Source: Rhodococcus sp. B7740 (GTDB taxonomy: Bacteria > Actinomycetota > Actinomycetes > Mycobacteriales > Mycobacteriaceae). From it: a stretch of DNA of 64,000 nucleotides. This document shows positions 39,308-53,780 of the stretch, one piece after another. The stretch is from NCBI RefSeq assembly GCF_000954115.1, contig NZ_CP010797.1:744001-808000 (forward strand), in the 5' to 3' direction. Made by a program: the position numbers and the translations under genes. Numbering within the stretch: the first letter of the stretch is position 1; each line of letters begins with the position of its first letter. A model generated the notes under the pieces. The model did not search any database. It was given only the letters and a program-made list of their open reading frames with translations, and was not told the origin of the DNA.

Positions 39308-39313
39308 TATCCT
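39308..39313 (+). promoter_or_regulatory. -10 for the his operon
   Basis: TATCCT lies about 67 bases before the hisD start in an otherwise GC-rich gap. It is followed by the palindrome GTTCGAAC at 39318-39325. The position fits an operon promoter with a ~60-base leader; no leader peptide rich in His is seen. Confidence 0.35.
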
Positions 39314-39379
39314 GGGTGTTCGAACCACACTGTTTCGACCGAACCCCGGCACCGAACCGACTTCACGAAGGGGCCCACT

Positions 39380-42479
<3,100 letters not shown>

Positions 42480-42501
42480 CCGGTCGATCGGCGCTCGTGC
42501 G

Positions 42502-43659
42502 TTGAACGGCCTGAGCTCCGTCCGTGGTCTTCCGGCCGCGATGGCGATGGGCGCGGCATCGTTCGGCGGCTGGGGATTACTGCTCCCGGTGGTTCCCCTC
42601 GCGGTGTCCCAGTCCGGATCATCGGACGCGGTGGCAGCGGCCAGCACCGCGATCTTCATGGCCACGACGGTGATCACTCAGCTGTTCGTGCCGAGCATGT
42701 TGATGCGAGTCGGCCACCGCGCGGTTCTGGCCGCCGGGTGTCTGCTTCTCGGGTTGCCCGCCCTGCTGTTCATCGTCTCCGTCGATGCCGTACCGGCGCT
42801 GGCGGTGTCCGCGCTGCGGGGCACCGGTTTCGGAATGTTGACGGTTGCCGGTGCGGCCATCGTCGCCGAGCTCGCTCCGACAGCGCTGCTCGGCCGGGCC
42901 ACGGGTGCGCAGGGGATCGCCGTCGCTCTGGCTCAGATGGTCACGTTGCCACTGGGTCTGGTGATTTTCGCGGCGAGTCCGACGGCCGTGTTCGTACTCG
43001 GTGCTCTCGTGCCCGCCGCAGGCCTGATCGGCGTCGCGCTCCTGCCGCCCACCCGACCCGCCCCGCAGCCGCCCAGAATCGAGCGAGTTCGCCTCGACAA
43101 GCGCCGATTCCTGGTGCCTTGTCTCGTGGTGGCCTCGGTGTCCGCGGCCTACGGGGGAATCACCAGTCTGTTGCCGATCGCCGAATCGAACCGAGCCGCG
43201 ATGATCGGACTAGCCCTGGCCGTCGTCAGTGCCTCGATGCTCGTCGGGCGTTACGCCGCGGGGTCGGTGGCCGACCGCATCGGGATCGGACGCTCGGTGT
43301 TTCCGGCGTTGGTGTCGGCGGCAATCGGTATCGCTCTGTTCGCGATCGCCGCGCTCGGCGGCATGCCCGCTGCGCTGTTCTTCGTCGCAGCCGTCCTGTT
43401 CGGAATCGGGTACGGCGCGTGCCAGAACGACAGTCTCGTGATGGCTTTCGACGCAGCCGGTCCGGCCCGATACAGCAGCGCGAGCGCCGTCTGGAACATC
43501 AGTTTCGACGCGGGTACCGGGGCGGGCGCACTCGCCCTCGGTGTCCTGGCGACGAGTGTGGGTTACACCGCGGGATTCACCGCAGCAGCAACGACGGTGG
43601 TCGCAGTCGCGGCGGTGGCGCTCGTCGCGAGACCACGCCCCGATAGACTTCCCGCATGA
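42502..43659 (+). CDS. MFS transporter embedded in the his cluster
   Basis: About 385 aa with 12 hydrophobic segments. The first helix region is [22 protein letters not shown], and later [21 protein letters not shown] and [16 protein letters not shown]. The start is uncertain: a TTG at 42502 is the best fit to the domain, an ATG at 42541 is possible, and an open frame back to 42451 would overlap hisB. Its stop overlaps the hisH start (ATGA), so it is co-translated with histidine genes. It may export a histidine-pathway compound, but nothing in the sequence shows the substrate. Confidence 0.82.
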   Translation: MNGLSSVRGLPAAMAMGAASFGGWGLLLPVVPLAVSQSGSSDAVAAASTAIFMATTVITQLFVPSMLMRVGHRAVLAAGCLLLGLPALLFIVSVDAVPALAVSALRGTGFGMLTVAGAAIVAELAPTALLGRATGAQGIAVALAQMVTLPLGLVIFAASPTAVFVLGALVPAAGLIGVALLPPTRPAPQPPRIERVRLDKRRFLVPCLVVASVSAAYGGITSLLPIAESNRAAMIGLALAVVSASMLVGRYAAGSVADRIGIGRSVFPALVSAAIGIALFAIAALGGMPAALFFVAAVLFGIGYGACQNDSLVMAFDAAGPARYSSASAVWNISFDAGTGAGALALGVLATSVGYTAGFTAAATTVVAVAAVALVARPRPDRLPA

Positions 43660-44285
43660 CTTCTGTGGTGTTGCTCGATTACGGCTCGGGCAATCTGCAC
43701 TCGGCGAAGCGGGCTCTCGCCCGAGTCGGTGCCGATGTGACCGTGACCTCGGACTTCGACGAGGCACTGAATGCAGAAGCGCTGGTCGTTCCCGGTGTCG
43801 GTGCATTCGCCGCCTGCATGGAAGGGCTGCTGGCGGTGAAAGGCGAGCGCATCATCGGGCGACGCCTGGCGGGCGGACGCCCCGTCCTCGGCATCTGTGT
43901 CGGAATGCAGATCCTCTTCGACCGCGGGGTCGAGTTCGGGGTCGAGGCCGACGGGTGCGGGGAGTGGCCGGGAACGGTCGAGCGCTTGCAGGCCGAGGTG
44001 CTGCCCCACATGGGATGGAACACCGTCGAGGCACCGGAGAAGAGCGTGCTGTTCGACGGCATCGATCCCCAGACCCGGTTCTACTTCGTGCACTCCTACG
44101 CCGCGCAGCAGTGGGAGCTCGAACCCAGCGACACCATCGCTGCCCCGTTGCTCACCTGGGCCGATCACGGCGGCCGGTTCCTCGCCGCGGTCGAGAACGG
44201 CGCTCTCTCGGCCACCCAGTTCCACCCGGAGAAGTCCGGCGACGCCGGGGCCGCGCTGCTCGAGAACTGGGTCCGATCGGTGTGA
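43656..44285 (+). CDS. hisH: imidazole glycerol phosphate synthase, glutaminase subunit
   Basis: 209 aa class I amidotransferase supplying ammonia to HisF. The nucleophile Cys is in [10 protein letters not shown], and the His-Glu pair is in [11 protein letters not shown]. The N-terminal [16 protein letters not shown] is typical. It is linked by 4-base overlaps to the MFS gene before it and the small membrane gene after it. Confidence 0.96.
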   Translation: MTSVVLLDYGSGNLHSAKRALARVGADVTVTSDFDEALNAEALVVPGVGAFAACMEGLLAVKGERIIGRRLAGGRPVLGICVGMQILFDRGVEFGVEADGCGEWPGTVERLQAEVLPHMGWNTVEAPEKSVLFDGIDPQTRFYFVHSYAAQQWELEPSDTIAAPLLTWADHGGRFLAAVENGALSATQFHPEKSGDAGAALLENWVRSV

Positions 44286-44488
44286 GCGACCGCGAGTTCT
44301 CACTCGGGCGCTTGGCGGTTCGCGCACTCGGTGCCGCTGTGGCGGTGCTGGCCATCGCGACGGCATTGATCGCTGTGCTGCAGCCGAGTGCCGGGGTGGG
44401 CTTGGTCATCGCATTGGCCGGTGTGGTCGGCGCGATCGCGGCGATGGGTGTGGTGTCCACGCGCATGACGCGCAAGGAACTCCGGTAG
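44282..44488 (+). CDS. 68-aa membrane protein between hisH and hisA
   Basis: Two hydrophobic helices ([19 protein letters not shown] and [19 protein letters not shown]) and a basic end (TRMTRKELR). The GTG start overlaps the hisH stop, so it is translated with the operon. No family or role is recognised. Confidence 0.65.
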   Translation: MSDREFSLGRLAVRALGAAVAVLAIATALIAVLQPSAGVGLVIALAGVVGAIAAMGVVSTRMTRKELR

Positions 44489-44544
44489 GACCACAGGCGA
44501 CCCGTTTTGAGTTCACGGACGCTCGGCCCGTAGCATAACCGCAC

Positions 44545-45279
44545 GTGAGCCTGGTCTTATTGCCTGCTGTCGATGTCGCAGGCGGCGAAGCTGTCCGTCT
44601 CGTTCAAGGAGAAGCCGGAAGCGAAACGAAGTACGGGTCGCCCCGTGACGCGGCCCTCGCGTGGCAGAACGACGGTGCCGAGTGGGTCCATCTGGTGGAT
44701 CTCGACGCTGCGTTCGGGCGCGGATCCAACCGCGAGCTGCTGGCGTCGGTCGTCGGCGAGCTCGACGTCCAGGTGGAGCTGTCCGGCGGAATTCGGGACG
44801 ACGAGTCGCTGCGCGCGGCGCTGGCGACCGGTTGTGCGCGAGTCAATCTCGGCACCGCAGCGCTCGAGGATCCGCAGTGGTGCTCCCGCGCGATCGGCGA
44901 GTTCGGTGATCGCGTCGCCGTCGGTCTGGACGTGCTGATCGTCGACGGCGCACCGCGGTTGCGCGGCCGCGGCTGGGTGAGCGACGGCGGCGATCTGTGG
45001 GAGGTTCTGGAGCGGCTCGAGCGCGACGGGTGCTCGCGCTACGTCGTCACCGACGTCACCAAGGACGGCACGTTGACCGGGCCCAACCTCGAACTGCTCG
45101 CCGACGTGTGCGCCAAGACCGACAAGCCGGTCATCGCATCGGGCGGCGTGTCCACGATTGCCGACCTGGAAGCGATCGCCGGACTGGTCGACCGCGGTGT
45201 CGAAGGTTCCATCGTCGGAAAGGCTCTGTACGCCGGACGTTTCACGCTTCCGGACGCTCTCGCTGCGGTGTCTCGGTAA
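44545..45279 (+). CDS. priA: bifunctional isomerase PriA (HisA and TrpF activities)
   Basis: 244 aa TIM barrel. It isomerises ProFAR in histidine synthesis and, in actinobacteria lacking trpF, also phosphoribosylanthranilate. It starts [20 protein letters not shown] (the catalytic Asp is in the first strand) and has [12 protein letters not shown] and [19 protein letters not shown] with the second catalytic Asp. No trpF is seen in the trp cluster at 48-54 kb, which supports the dual role. Confidence 0.94.
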   Translation: MSLVLLPAVDVAGGEAVRLVQGEAGSETKYGSPRDAALAWQNDGAEWVHLVDLDAAFGRGSNRELLASVVGELDVQVELSGGIRDDESLRAALATGCARVNLGTAALEDPQWCSRAIGEFGDRVAVGLDVLIVDGAPRLRGRGWVSDGGDLWEVLERLERDGCSRYVVTDVTKDGTLTGPNLELLADVCAKTDKPVIASGGVSTIADLEAIAGLVDRGVEGSIVGKALYAGRFTLPDALAAVSR

Positions 45280-45286
45280 CGCAGGA

Positions 45287-46117
45287 ATGACCCTTCCCGA
45301 GGAACCGACTCGTCTGCTCGAGATCGCCGGAGGTCTGCTCGACGGCATCCACGATCGGTTCGTCGCCGGCGTCGGCGCACCGAGTGCAGTGCAGAAGGGC
45401 CCCGACGACTTCGCCACCGCAGTGGATCTGGAGCTCGAGCGGCGGCTCGGTGCGGAATTGCACGAAGCCACCGGAATCGCTGTTCACGGTGAGGAGTTCG
45501 GGGGACCGGATCTGAACTCGGGACTCGTCTGGGTGCTGGACCCGATCGACGGCACCTTCAACTATTCGTCGGGATTGCCGTCGGCCGGAACGTTGTTGGC
45601 GTTGCTCGACGATGGCGAGCCGATCCTCGGGCTCACGTGGCTGCCGTTGGTGGACCAGCGTTTCGCCGCTGTGGCAGGCGGCCCCCTGTTGCTCAACGGT
45701 GCCGCACTTCCGGCGCTGCAGCCGAAAGCATTACGCGAGTCCATGATCGGGTTCGGTGCGTTCAATGTGGCCAGCCGCGGTTCGCTGCCGGGTCGGTTCC
45801 GATTCCGCATCCTCGAAGAGCTGTCGATGCATTCCTCGCGACTGCGGATGCACGGTGCCACCGGAGTCGATCTCGCCTACACCGCCAGCGGAGTTCTCGG
45901 CGGCGCGGTGGTCTTCGGGCACCGGGCCTGGGACAACGCAGCCGGCGCACTGCTGGTACGCGCGGCAGGCGGAATCGTCACCGACCTCGCGGGCGAACCC
46001 TGGACGGTCGACTCGGCGTCGGTGCTCGCAGCCGGACCGGGAGTGCACGAAGAATTGCTGAAGGTGATCACCGAACTCGGTGATCCAGTCGACTACCTGG
46101 AAGGACCGGTGCGATGA
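45287..46117 (+). CDS. impA: inositol-monophosphatase-family phosphatase (ImpA-like)
   Basis: 276 aa. The metal-binding motifs are [23 protein letters not shown] and the late [18 protein letters not shown] (WD motif). The gene sits between hisA and hisF as impA does in mycobacteria and corynebacteria. A role as the histidinol-phosphate phosphatase is conceivable but that enzyme (HisN) is usually encoded elsewhere. The stop overlaps the hisF start by 4 bases. Confidence 0.87.
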   Translation: MTLPEEPTRLLEIAGGLLDGIHDRFVAGVGAPSAVQKGPDDFATAVDLELERRLGAELHEATGIAVHGEEFGGPDLNSGLVWVLDPIDGTFNYSSGLPSAGTLLALLDDGEPILGLTWLPLVDQRFAAVAGGPLLLNGAALPALQPKALRESMIGFGAFNVASRGSLPGRFRFRILEELSMHSSRLRMHGATGVDLAYTASGVLGGAVVFGHRAWDNAAGALLVRAAGGIVTDLAGEPWTVDSASVLAAGPGVHEELLKVITELGDPVDYLEGPVR

Positions 46118-46887
46118 GCGTCGCGGTCAGAGTGATCCCGTGCCTCGACGTCGACGCCGGACGCGTCGTCAAGGGAGTGAACTTCGAGAACCTCCGCGAC
46201 GCAGGCGATCCCGTCGAGCTCGCGGCCGCCTACGACGCGCAGGGGGCCGACGAGCTGACCTTCCTCGACGTCACCGCGTCGACGTCGGACCGAGGCACGA
46301 TGCTCGACGTCGTGAGCCGCACCGCCGAGCAGGTGTTCATCCCGCTCACCGTCGGCGGGGGAGTGCGCACCGTCGCCGACGTGGATCGACTGCTGCGAGC
46401 CGGGGCGGACAAGGTCAGTGTCAACACCGCAGCGATCGCGCGACCGGAACTGCTGCGTGAACTGAGCGAACGATTCGGTTCGCAGTGCATCGTGCTCTCG
46501 GTCGATGCACGAACCGTTCCCGACGGTCAGCAGGACACCCCGTCGGGCTGGGAGGTCACCACCCACGGCGGCAAACGCGGCACCGGCATCGATGCCGTCG
46601 AATGGGCAGTACGGGGAGCGGAATTGGGCGTCGGTGAGATCCTGCTCAATTCGATGGACGCCGACGGAACCAAAGCCGGATTCGATCTGCCGATGATCGC
46701 CGCCGTCCGGAGCGCGGTGCACGTGCCGGTGATCGCCAGTGGCGGAGCAGGCGCCGTGGAACACTTTTCGCCGGCAGTGCACGCCGGCGCGGACGCGGTT
46801 CTCGCCGCGAGCGTGTTCCATTTCGGTGATCTCACCATCGGCCAGGTCAAGGATGCGATGCGTGCCGAACGCATCGTCGTCCGATAG
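46114..46887 (+). CDS. hisF: imidazole glycerol phosphate synthase, cyclase subunit
   Basis: 257 aa TIM barrel partner of HisH. It opens [20 protein letters not shown] (catalytic Asp) and has [49 protein letters not shown] (second Asp) and [13 protein letters not shown]. The ATG overlaps the impA stop. Confidence 0.97.
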   Translation: MSVAVRVIPCLDVDAGRVVKGVNFENLRDAGDPVELAAAYDAQGADELTFLDVTASTSDRGTMLDVVSRTAEQVFIPLTVGGGVRTVADVDRLLRAGADKVSVNTAAIARPELLRELSERFGSQCIVLSVDARTVPDGQQDTPSGWEVTTHGGKRGTGIDAVEWAVRGAELGVGEILLNSMDADGTKAGFDLPMIAAVRSAVHVPVIASGGAGAVEHFSPAVHAGADAVLAASVFHFGDLTIGQVKDAMRAERIVVR

Positions 46888-46902
46888 CGAAGAGGATTTC
46901 CG

Positions 46903-47256
46903 ATGACACTCGACCCGAGTCTGTCCGCGCGGCTCAAGCGCAACGAGGCCGGACTGTTCAGCGCCGTCGTGCAGGAACGGTCGACCGGTCAGGTACTCAT
47001 GGTGGCCTGGATGGACGACGAGGCGCTGGCACGAACCCTCGAAACCCGCAAGGGCACTTACTATTCCAGGTCCAGGCAGCAGTACTGGGTCAAGGGTGAG
47101 ACGTCGGGCCACACGCAGTACGTGCACGAGGTTCGACTCGACTGCGACGGTGACACCGTGCTCCTGGTCGTCGACCAGGTCGGCGCGGCGTGCCACACCG
47201 GCACGCACACCTGCTTCGATGCCGACGTCCTGTTGGGCCCCGACCCTCAGGCGTGA
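46903..47256 (+). CDS. hisI: phosphoribosyl-AMP cyclohydrolase
   Basis: 117 aa, the monofunctional HisI form. Landmarks are [38 protein letters not shown] and the zinc/Mg-binding [15 protein letters not shown] with conserved Cys and His residues. It closes the his cluster. Its end overlaps the convergent MarR gene by 10 bases. Confidence 0.96.
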   Translation: MTLDPSLSARLKRNEAGLFSAVVQERSTGQVLMVAWMDDEALARTLETRKGTYYSRSRQQYWVKGETSGHTQYVHEVRLDCDGDTVLLVVDQVGAACHTGTHTCFDADVLLGPDPQA

Positions 47257-47753
47257 CCGGTTCCGGCCGCGATTCCCTTGTCCAACTGCGTCAGCAGAGT
47301 CGAGCTCAGGGTCGCGAGCTGCTCGACCTCCGCGTCCGAGAGCCCCTCGAACACCAGTGACTGCACCGTGCCGACGTGCCCCGGTGCCGATTCCACGACC
47401 TTCGCCATGCCTGCGTCGGTCAGCACCGCATAGGACCCGCGGCTACCCGGGATCGACTCGCGCCGCACCCAACCGGCCTTCTCGAGCTTGGTCACCACGT
47501 GCGAGAGGCGCGAGAGCGACGCGTTCGCGTACTCGGCGAGGTCGCGGAGCTGGATCCGTCGCTGCGGATTCTCGCTGACCGTCGCGAGGACGAAGTAGTC
47601 GAAGTGGGTCAGCTGCGAATCGCGCTGCAGCTGAGCATCCAACGCTGCTGGAAGTCGAGTGACCAGGGCGACGAGCGACCGCCAGGCCTCCTGTTGACTC
47701 TCGGTGAGCCAACGGGGATCCACCGTGTGTTGCGGTGTCGCCGACGTGTTCAT
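47247..47753 (-). CDS. MarR-family transcriptional regulator
   Basis: 168 aa. The winged HTH spans residues ~55-115 ([21 protein letters not shown], in part, then [20 protein letters not shown] and [21 protein letters not shown]). The target is unknown. Its upstream region contains the three 32-bp repeats, which may be regulatory or simply a dispersed repeat. Confidence 0.88.
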   Translation of the reverse strand: MNTSATPQHTVDPRWLTESQQEAWRSLVALVTRLPAALDAQLQRDSQLTHFDYFVLATVSENPQRRIQLRDLAEYANASLSRLSHVVTKLEKAGWVRRESIPGSRGSYAVLTDAGMAKVVESAPGHVGTVQSLVFEGLSDAEVEQLATLSSTLLTQLDKGIAAGTGHA

Positions 47754-47770
47754 CCCAGGGAACCTCTCGA

Positions 47771-47869
47771 TCTCTCGGTCGTTGCTGCAGGCTCCGATGA
47801 TCTCTCTCGGTCGTTCCCGCAGGCTCCACTCCTATCCGTGGGTCGTTCCTGCAGGCTCCACTCCTGCCC
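47771..47869. repeat. three tandem 32-bp repeats in the MarR upstream region
   Basis: A 19-base core, GGTCGTTnnnGCAGGCTCC, occurs at 47777, 47809 and 47841, exactly 32 bases apart. The last two units also share GGCTCCACTCCT. On the minus strand the core reads GGAGCCTGCnnnAACGACC. The repeat starts 18 bases upstream of the MarR start codon. Confidence 0.7.
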
Positions 47870-47890
47870 AGATAGTTGTGGTCTGCACAT

Positions 47891-47921
47891 GATGCCTCGA
47901 GGTTCCCCCACCCGAGGCATC
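47891..47921 (-). terminator. 9-bp stem-loop after bcp
   Basis: GATGCCTCG (47891-47899) pairs perfectly with CGAGGCATC (47913-47921), and GGT/ACC can extend the stem inside. It lies 16 bases beyond the bcp stop codon. No T-run follows, so it may end transcription weakly or stabilise the transcript end. Confidence 0.5.
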
Positions 47922-47936
47922 GCGTCGGACAGTGCT

Positions 47937-48398
47937 CTAGGTGCGATGTGCCCGCAGGTACTCGAGAGCCTTGTCCGCGTGGGCCTCGAACCGGACCTCG
48001 CTCGAGAAGGTCTCGAGGACCTTCCTGTCGGTGCCGATGACGAACGTCGCACGCTTGACCGGGGAGAGCTTGGCCAGCAGACCACGCTTGACGCCGAACG
48101 CGGTGGCGACGGTGCCGTCCTCGTCGGACAGCAGCGGGTAGTCGAAGGACTTGGCGGCGGCGAACTCTGCCTGCTTCGCGACCGCATCGGCGCTGATGCC
48201 GACCCGGGTGGCACCGACCTCGGCGAACTCGGACGCCAGGTCCCGGAAATGGCACGCCTCGGCGGTGCAGCCGGGGGTGAAGGCAGCGGGGTAGAAGAAC
48301 AGCACCACCGGACCGTCCGCCAGCAATTCGGTCAGCGTTCGGGTCTCTCCGGTCTGGTCCGGCAGGGAAAAATCGGGAACGAGCTCGCCTGGTTTCAT
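47937..48398 (-). CDS. bcp: peroxiredoxin, Bcp/PrxQ type
   Basis: 153 aa thiol peroxidase. The active site [20 protein letters not shown] holds the peroxidatic Cys and, five residues on, the resolving Cys of the PrxQ class. [20 protein letters not shown] ends the fold. The ATG giving [15 protein letters not shown] is the start; the longer frame upstream is not coding. It is divergent from trpE, as bcpB is in M. tuberculosis. Confidence 0.94.
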   Translation of the reverse strand: MKPGELVPDFSLPDQTGETRTLTELLADGPVVLFFYPAAFTPGCTAEACHFRDLASEFAEVGATRVGISADAVAKQAEFAAAKSFDYPLLSDEDGTVATAFGVKRGLLAKLSPVKRATFVIGTDRKVLETFSSEVRFEAHADKALEYLRAHRT

Positions 48399-48414
48399 GC
48401 TCGGCAGGTTACCG

Positions 48415-48430
48415 CGAGCGCCGACGCTCG
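48415..48430. other. hairpin in the bcp/trpE intergenic region
   Basis: CGAGCG-CCGA-CGCTCG is a perfect 6-base stem with a 4-base loop, 24 bases before the trpE start. No Trp-rich leader ORF is seen next to it, so a classical attenuator is not supported. Confidence 0.3.
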
Positions 48431-48454
48431 TGCCGAACCTGGGAGGATGGTGGC

Positions 48455-50023
48455 ATGCACGGCGAGACGACCACCGACCCCAGCCCCACTCCCGACACCG
48501 AGAACTCGGACTCGACGACCTCGCGTGAGGTGTTCCGGCATCTCGCCGCCGAGCACCGCGTGGTGCCGGTGACGCGAAAGGTGCTCGCGGACTCCGAGAC
48601 CCCGCTGTCGGCGTACCGCAAGCTCGGTGCCGACCGACCCGGAACCTTCCTGCTCGAGTCCGCACAGAACGGCAGTTCGTGGTCCAGGTGGTCGTTCATC
48701 GGTGCAGGCTCTCCGGCGTCGCTCACCGTCATCGACGGTGAGGCCGCATGGCGCGGCAACGTTCCTGCAGGCGTGCCGAGCGGCGGAGATCCTCTCGAAG
48801 TGCTGGCGCGGACTCTGGAGCTGTTGCACTCGGAGCGGCTGCCAGGTCTGCCTCCGTTGACCGGCGGCATGGTCGGGTACCTCGGATACGACTCGGTGCG
48901 GCGCATCGAGAAGCTGCCCGAGCATGCGCAGGACGATCTCGGTGTTCCGGAGTTGGTCATGCTGCTCGCGACCGATCTCGCGGCCGTCGACCATCACGAG
49001 GGCGCGATCACCTTGATCGCGAACGCGGTCAACTGGAACGGCACCGACGAGCATGTGGACGAGGCGTACGACGACGCGGTGCGCCGATTGGACCGTATGT
49101 GCGCAGACCTGTCGAAGCCCGCCGCCTCCACCGTCTCCACCGTGTCCAGGCCCAAGCCGCAGTTCCGCAGGCAGCGCACGTCCGAGGGCTTCGGTGCCGA
49201 CGTCGCTCGCCTGGTGGAGGAGATCGAAGCAGGTGAGGCGTTCCAGGTGGTTCTCTCCCAACGTTTCGAGATGGACACCGATGCGTCACCGCTGGACGTC
49301 TACCGGATGCTGCGGGCCTCGAATCCGAGCCCGTACATGTACCTGATGCACGTACCGGGGGAGAACGACGAGACGGCCTTCTCCATCGTCGGATCGAGCC
49401 CCGAGGCATTGGTGACGGTGGTCGACGGTCTCGCCACCACGCATCCGATCGCGGGCACGCGGTGGCGAGGCACCTCCGAGGAAGAGGACGTGCTGCTCGA
49501 GAAGGATCTGCTGGCCGACGAGAAGGAGAACGCCGAGCACCTGATGCTCGTCGATCTTGGCCGCAACGATCTCGGGCGAGTCTGCGCTCCCGGCACCGTG
49601 CGAGTGAGCGACTACCGCCACATCGAGCGATACAGCCACGTCATGCACCTGGTGTCGACGGTCACCGGACGGTTGGCCGAGGGCAAGCGTGCCCTCGACG
49701 CGGTCAAGGCCTGCTTCCCGGCAGGCACCCTGTCCGGGGCACCGAAGGTGCGCGCGATGGAACTGATCGACGAACTGGAACCGACCCGACGCGGCATCTA
49801 CGGCGGCATCGTCGGCTACCTCGATTTCGCGGGAGACGCCGACACGGCGATCTCGATTCGCACCGCACTGATCAAGGACGGCACCGCCTACGTTCAGGCC
49901 GGGGCAGGCGTCGTGGCCGACTCGGTTGCGGAGTACGAGGACGACGAGGCGCGGAACAAGGCGATGGCGGTGCTGGGAGCCGTCGCCGCTGCGGAGTCGC
50001 TCCGTGAGGTCGGCGGCCGATGA
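48455..50023 (+). CDS. trpE: anthranilate synthase component I
   Basis: 522 aa. It converts chorismate to anthranilate with TrpG, which is not in this window. The tryptophan-feedback motif LLES appears in [11 protein letters not shown]. The chorismate-binding half has [46 protein letters not shown] and [25 protein letters not shown] precedes the ATG by eight bases. Its stop overlaps the next gene by 4 bases. Confidence 0.97.
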   Translation: MHGETTTDPSPTPDTENSDSTTSREVFRHLAAEHRVVPVTRKVLADSETPLSAYRKLGADRPGTFLLESAQNGSSWSRWSFIGAGSPASLTVIDGEAAWRGNVPAGVPSGGDPLEVLARTLELLHSERLPGLPPLTGGMVGYLGYDSVRRIEKLPEHAQDDLGVPELVMLLATDLAAVDHHEGAITLIANAVNWNGTDEHVDEAYDDAVRRLDRMCADLSKPAASTVSTVSRPKPQFRRQRTSEGFGADVARLVEEIEAGEAFQVVLSQRFEMDTDASPLDVYRMLRASNPSPYMYLMHVPGENDETAFSIVGSSPEALVTVVDGLATTHPIAGTRWRGTSEEEDVLLEKDLLADEKENAEHLMLVDLGRNDLGRVCAPGTVRVSDYRHIERYSHVMHLVSTVTGRLAEGKRALDAVKACFPAGTLSGAPKVRAMELIDELEPTRRGIYGGIVGYLDFAGDADTAISIRTALIKDGTAYVQAGAGVVADSVAEYEDDEARNKAMAVLGAVAAAESLREVGGR

Positions 50024-50685
50024 CCGAGCGATCCAATCGCCGCGGGTCGGCCGCTCTGCCCGTCGCCCTTCTGGTCGTTGCTGCCGTGTGCCTGTGGGGC
50101 GCGTCGAGGATGACGTGGGTTCGGGTGACGTCGTTCGACGGGCTGGGGGAGAGCCGAACCGACGACCTGCTCGGCAGCACCTGGGCCGCTGCCACGACCC
50201 CGCTGGCACTGGTGTTGGTGGCGGCGATCGCCGCGTCGTTCGCCGTGCGGGGGTGGGCATCGCGGGTGCTCGCCCTGCTGATCGCCGTGGTGGCCGTGGC
50301 GGCCGCGATTCCGGCAGTTCGATTGCTCACTGCCGGGGCGTCCGATTCGGAGTCCGCGGCACTGGCTGAGCTTCCGGCCCGCGCCCAGGTGTCGATGACG
50401 GACGTGTCGGTTCTGCCCGCGATCGTCACCCTCGTCGGTGCACTCTGCGCCTTCGCTGCGGCTGTGGTGTCGATTCGGAAAACGTTTGCCACGCAGGTAC
50501 TCTCGTCCAAGTACGACGCCCCGGCGGTGCGTCGTGACGAGGTCGCTCGTCGTGCGCGCAGCAGTGCCTCCGGTGCCGGTGTGCAGGACGAGGGCGAGGA
50601 CCTCACCGAACGCATGATGTGGGACGCGCTCGACGCCGGCGAAGACCCTACCGACGAGTCCGGTACCCGGAGTTCGTCGGATTGA
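50020..50685 (+). CDS. Trp-biosynthesis-associated membrane protein (TIGR02234/Rv1610 type)
   Basis: 221 aa with four hydrophobic segments ([50 protein letters not shown] and [20 protein letters not shown]). The cytoplasmic tail is charged and acidic. The family always sits between trpE and trpC in mycolic-acid actinobacteria. Its function is unknown. The start overlaps the trpE stop (ATGA). Confidence 0.88.
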   Translation: MTERSNRRGSAALPVALLVVAAVCLWGASRMTWVRVTSFDGLGESRTDDLLGSTWAAATTPLALVLVAAIAASFAVRGWASRVLALLIAVVAVAAAIPAVRLLTAGASDSESAALAELPARAQVSMTDVSVLPAIVTLVGALCAFAAAVVSIRKTFATQVLSSKYDAPAVRRDEVARRARSSASGAGVQDEGEDLTERMMWDALDAGEDPTDESGTRSSSD

Positions 50686-50711
50686 ATCGGCCCTCTACGC
50701 TAGATCCGACC

Positions 50712-50733
50712 CCGATGAGATTCCTCACATCGG
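50712..50733 (+). other. hairpin upstream of trpC
   Basis: CCGATG (50712-50717) pairs with CATCGG (50728-50733) around a 10-base loop, 32 bases before the trpC ATG. It could be a processing site or part of a secondary promoter; TACGCT at about 50697 is a possible -10. Confidence 0.25.
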
Positions 50734-50764
50734 ACGTCGACGCTCAGAAAGGACTGGGGGCACC

Positions 50765-51574
50765 ATGACTGTTCTCGACTCGATTCTCGACGGTGTGCGA
50801 GCCGACGTGGCCGCGCGTGAATCGGTGGTCGATTTCGCCGCCGTGAAAGCAGCAGCGAAGGCAGCACCGGCCCCCCTCGACGCGGCAGCTGCCCTCCGTG
50901 AAGACGGCATCGGCGTCATCGCCGAGGTGAAACGAGCGAGCCCGTCCAAGGGTGCGTTGGCCGACATCGGTGATCCGGCCGTTCTGGCCCGCGCGTACGA
51001 GCAGGGCGGCGCGCGCATCATCAGCGTTCTCACCGAGGAACGTCGCTTCCACGGGTCTCTGGCAGACCTCGATGCCGTGCGTGCCGCGGTGTCGATTCCC
51101 GTGCTGCGCAAGGACTTCATCGTCGGCCCCTATCAGATCCACGAGGCTCGGGCCCACGGTGCCGACGTCATCCTGCTGATCGTCGCGGCGCTTGAGCAGG
51201 ATGCGTTGGCGTCCTTGCTCGACCGCACCGAGTCGCTGGGCATGACGGCGCTGGTCGAGGTGCACACCGAGGCCGAGGCGGACCGCGCCCTCGAGGCCGG
51301 TGCCAGCGTGATCGGCATCAACGCCCGCAATCTGAAGACGCTCGAGATCGATCGTGACAGCTTCGGCCGTATCGCTCCCGGGTTGCCCAGCGAGGTCATT
51401 CGTATCGCGGAGTCCGGAGTGCGTGGCACTGCGGATCTGCTCGCCTACGCCGGTGCAGGTGCCGACGCGGTACTGGTCGGCGAGGGCTTGGTCACCGCAG
51501 GAGATCCGCGTACGGCCGTCTCGGACCTGGTGACGGCGGGCACGCATCCGTCGTGCCCCAAGCCCGCACGCTGA
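50765..51574 (+). CDS. trpC: indole-3-glycerol phosphate synthase
   Basis: 269 aa TIM barrel. The motifs [71 protein letters not shown] and [11 protein letters not shown] carry the catalytic Lys and Glu residues. It is monofunctional, with no fused TrpF domain. AGGACTGGGGG precedes the ATG. Confidence 0.97.
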   Translation: MTVLDSILDGVRADVAARESVVDFAAVKAAAKAAPAPLDAAAALREDGIGVIAEVKRASPSKGALADIGDPAVLARAYEQGGARIISVLTEERRFHGSLADLDAVRAAVSIPVLRKDFIVGPYQIHEARAHGADVILLIVAALEQDALASLLDRTESLGMTALVEVHTEAEADRALEAGASVIGINARNLKTLEIDRDSFGRIAPGLPSEVIRIAESGVRGTADLLAYAGAGADAVLVGEGLVTAGDPRTAVSDLVTAGTHPSCPKPAR

Positions 51575-51642
51575 CCCTGCACCGCTGACCCGGCACCCGA
51601 CCCGAACGCGGCGGCGGTCCGCCGTTGGGGCACACTGGACCG

Positions 51643-52976
<1,334 letters not shown>

Positions 52977-52980
<4 letters not shown>

Positions 52981-53780
52981 GCAACAACGACTCCCGCCTC
53001 TCGGGGACCTTCGCGCAGTGCCGTGCCGAAGGGCGCGCAGCACTCGTCGGATACCTCCCGGCGGGATTTCCGACGGTGCCGCGATCGGTCGAGGTGTTCA
53101 AGACGATGGTTGACGCCGGATGCGACATCGTCGAGGTGGGCATCCCGTACTCCGATCCGGTGATGGACGGCCCCACGATCCAGGCCGCGGCCGATGTCGC
53201 GCTGCGAGCCGGGGCCCGAGTCAAGGACGTCTTCGCCGTCACCGAGCAGGTCGCTGCAGCGGGTGGCCGAGCGGTCGTCATGACCTACTGGAACCTGGTC
53301 CTCAAGTACGGCATCGAGAACTTCGCGCGCGACCTCGCGAATGCGGGTGGGCTCGGGATCATCACTCCGGACCTCATTCCCGACGAGGCGCAGGAATGGA
53401 TCGAGGTCTCGAACCGGTACGAACTCGACCGAATCTTCCTCGTCGCCCCGTCGTCCACCGAGGAGCGGCTGGTCAGCACCGTCGAAGCCAGTAGCGGCTT
53501 CGTGTACGCGGCCTCGACGATGGGCGTCACCGGTGCCCGCGACGCGGTGTCCTCGATGGCCCCCGCACTCTCGGCACGCATCCGTCAACACTCCGACATT
53601 CCCATCGGCGTGGGTCTGGGAGTGCGCTCGGGTGCCCAGGCCGCCGAGATCGCCCGCTACGCCGACGCCGTGATCGTCGGTTCGGCATTGGTCAGTGCCG
53701 TCGACAAGGGACTCGACGCCGTGCGCGACCTGACGACGGAACTCGCCGAGGGTGTCCGTTCGGCTAACGTAGCGTCGTGA
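52977..53780 (+). CDS. trpA: tryptophan synthase alpha subunit
   Basis: 267 aa TIM barrel that releases indole from indole-glycerol phosphate. Catalytic residues lie in [20 protein letters not shown] (Glu and Asp). The N-terminus [16 protein letters not shown] and [16 protein letters not shown] are conserved. It overlaps trpB upstream and lgt downstream by 4 bases each. Confidence 0.97.

Noticed and set aside
39317-39340. GTTCGAAC before hisD as a LexA box
   Set aside because: The actinobacterial SOS box needs TCGAAC-N4-GTTCGA; the second half does not match at the right spacing, and his genes are not known SOS targets.
48399-48454. trp attenuator before trpE
   Set aside because: A hairpin exists, but there is no short ORF with tandem Trp codons and no terminator T-run.
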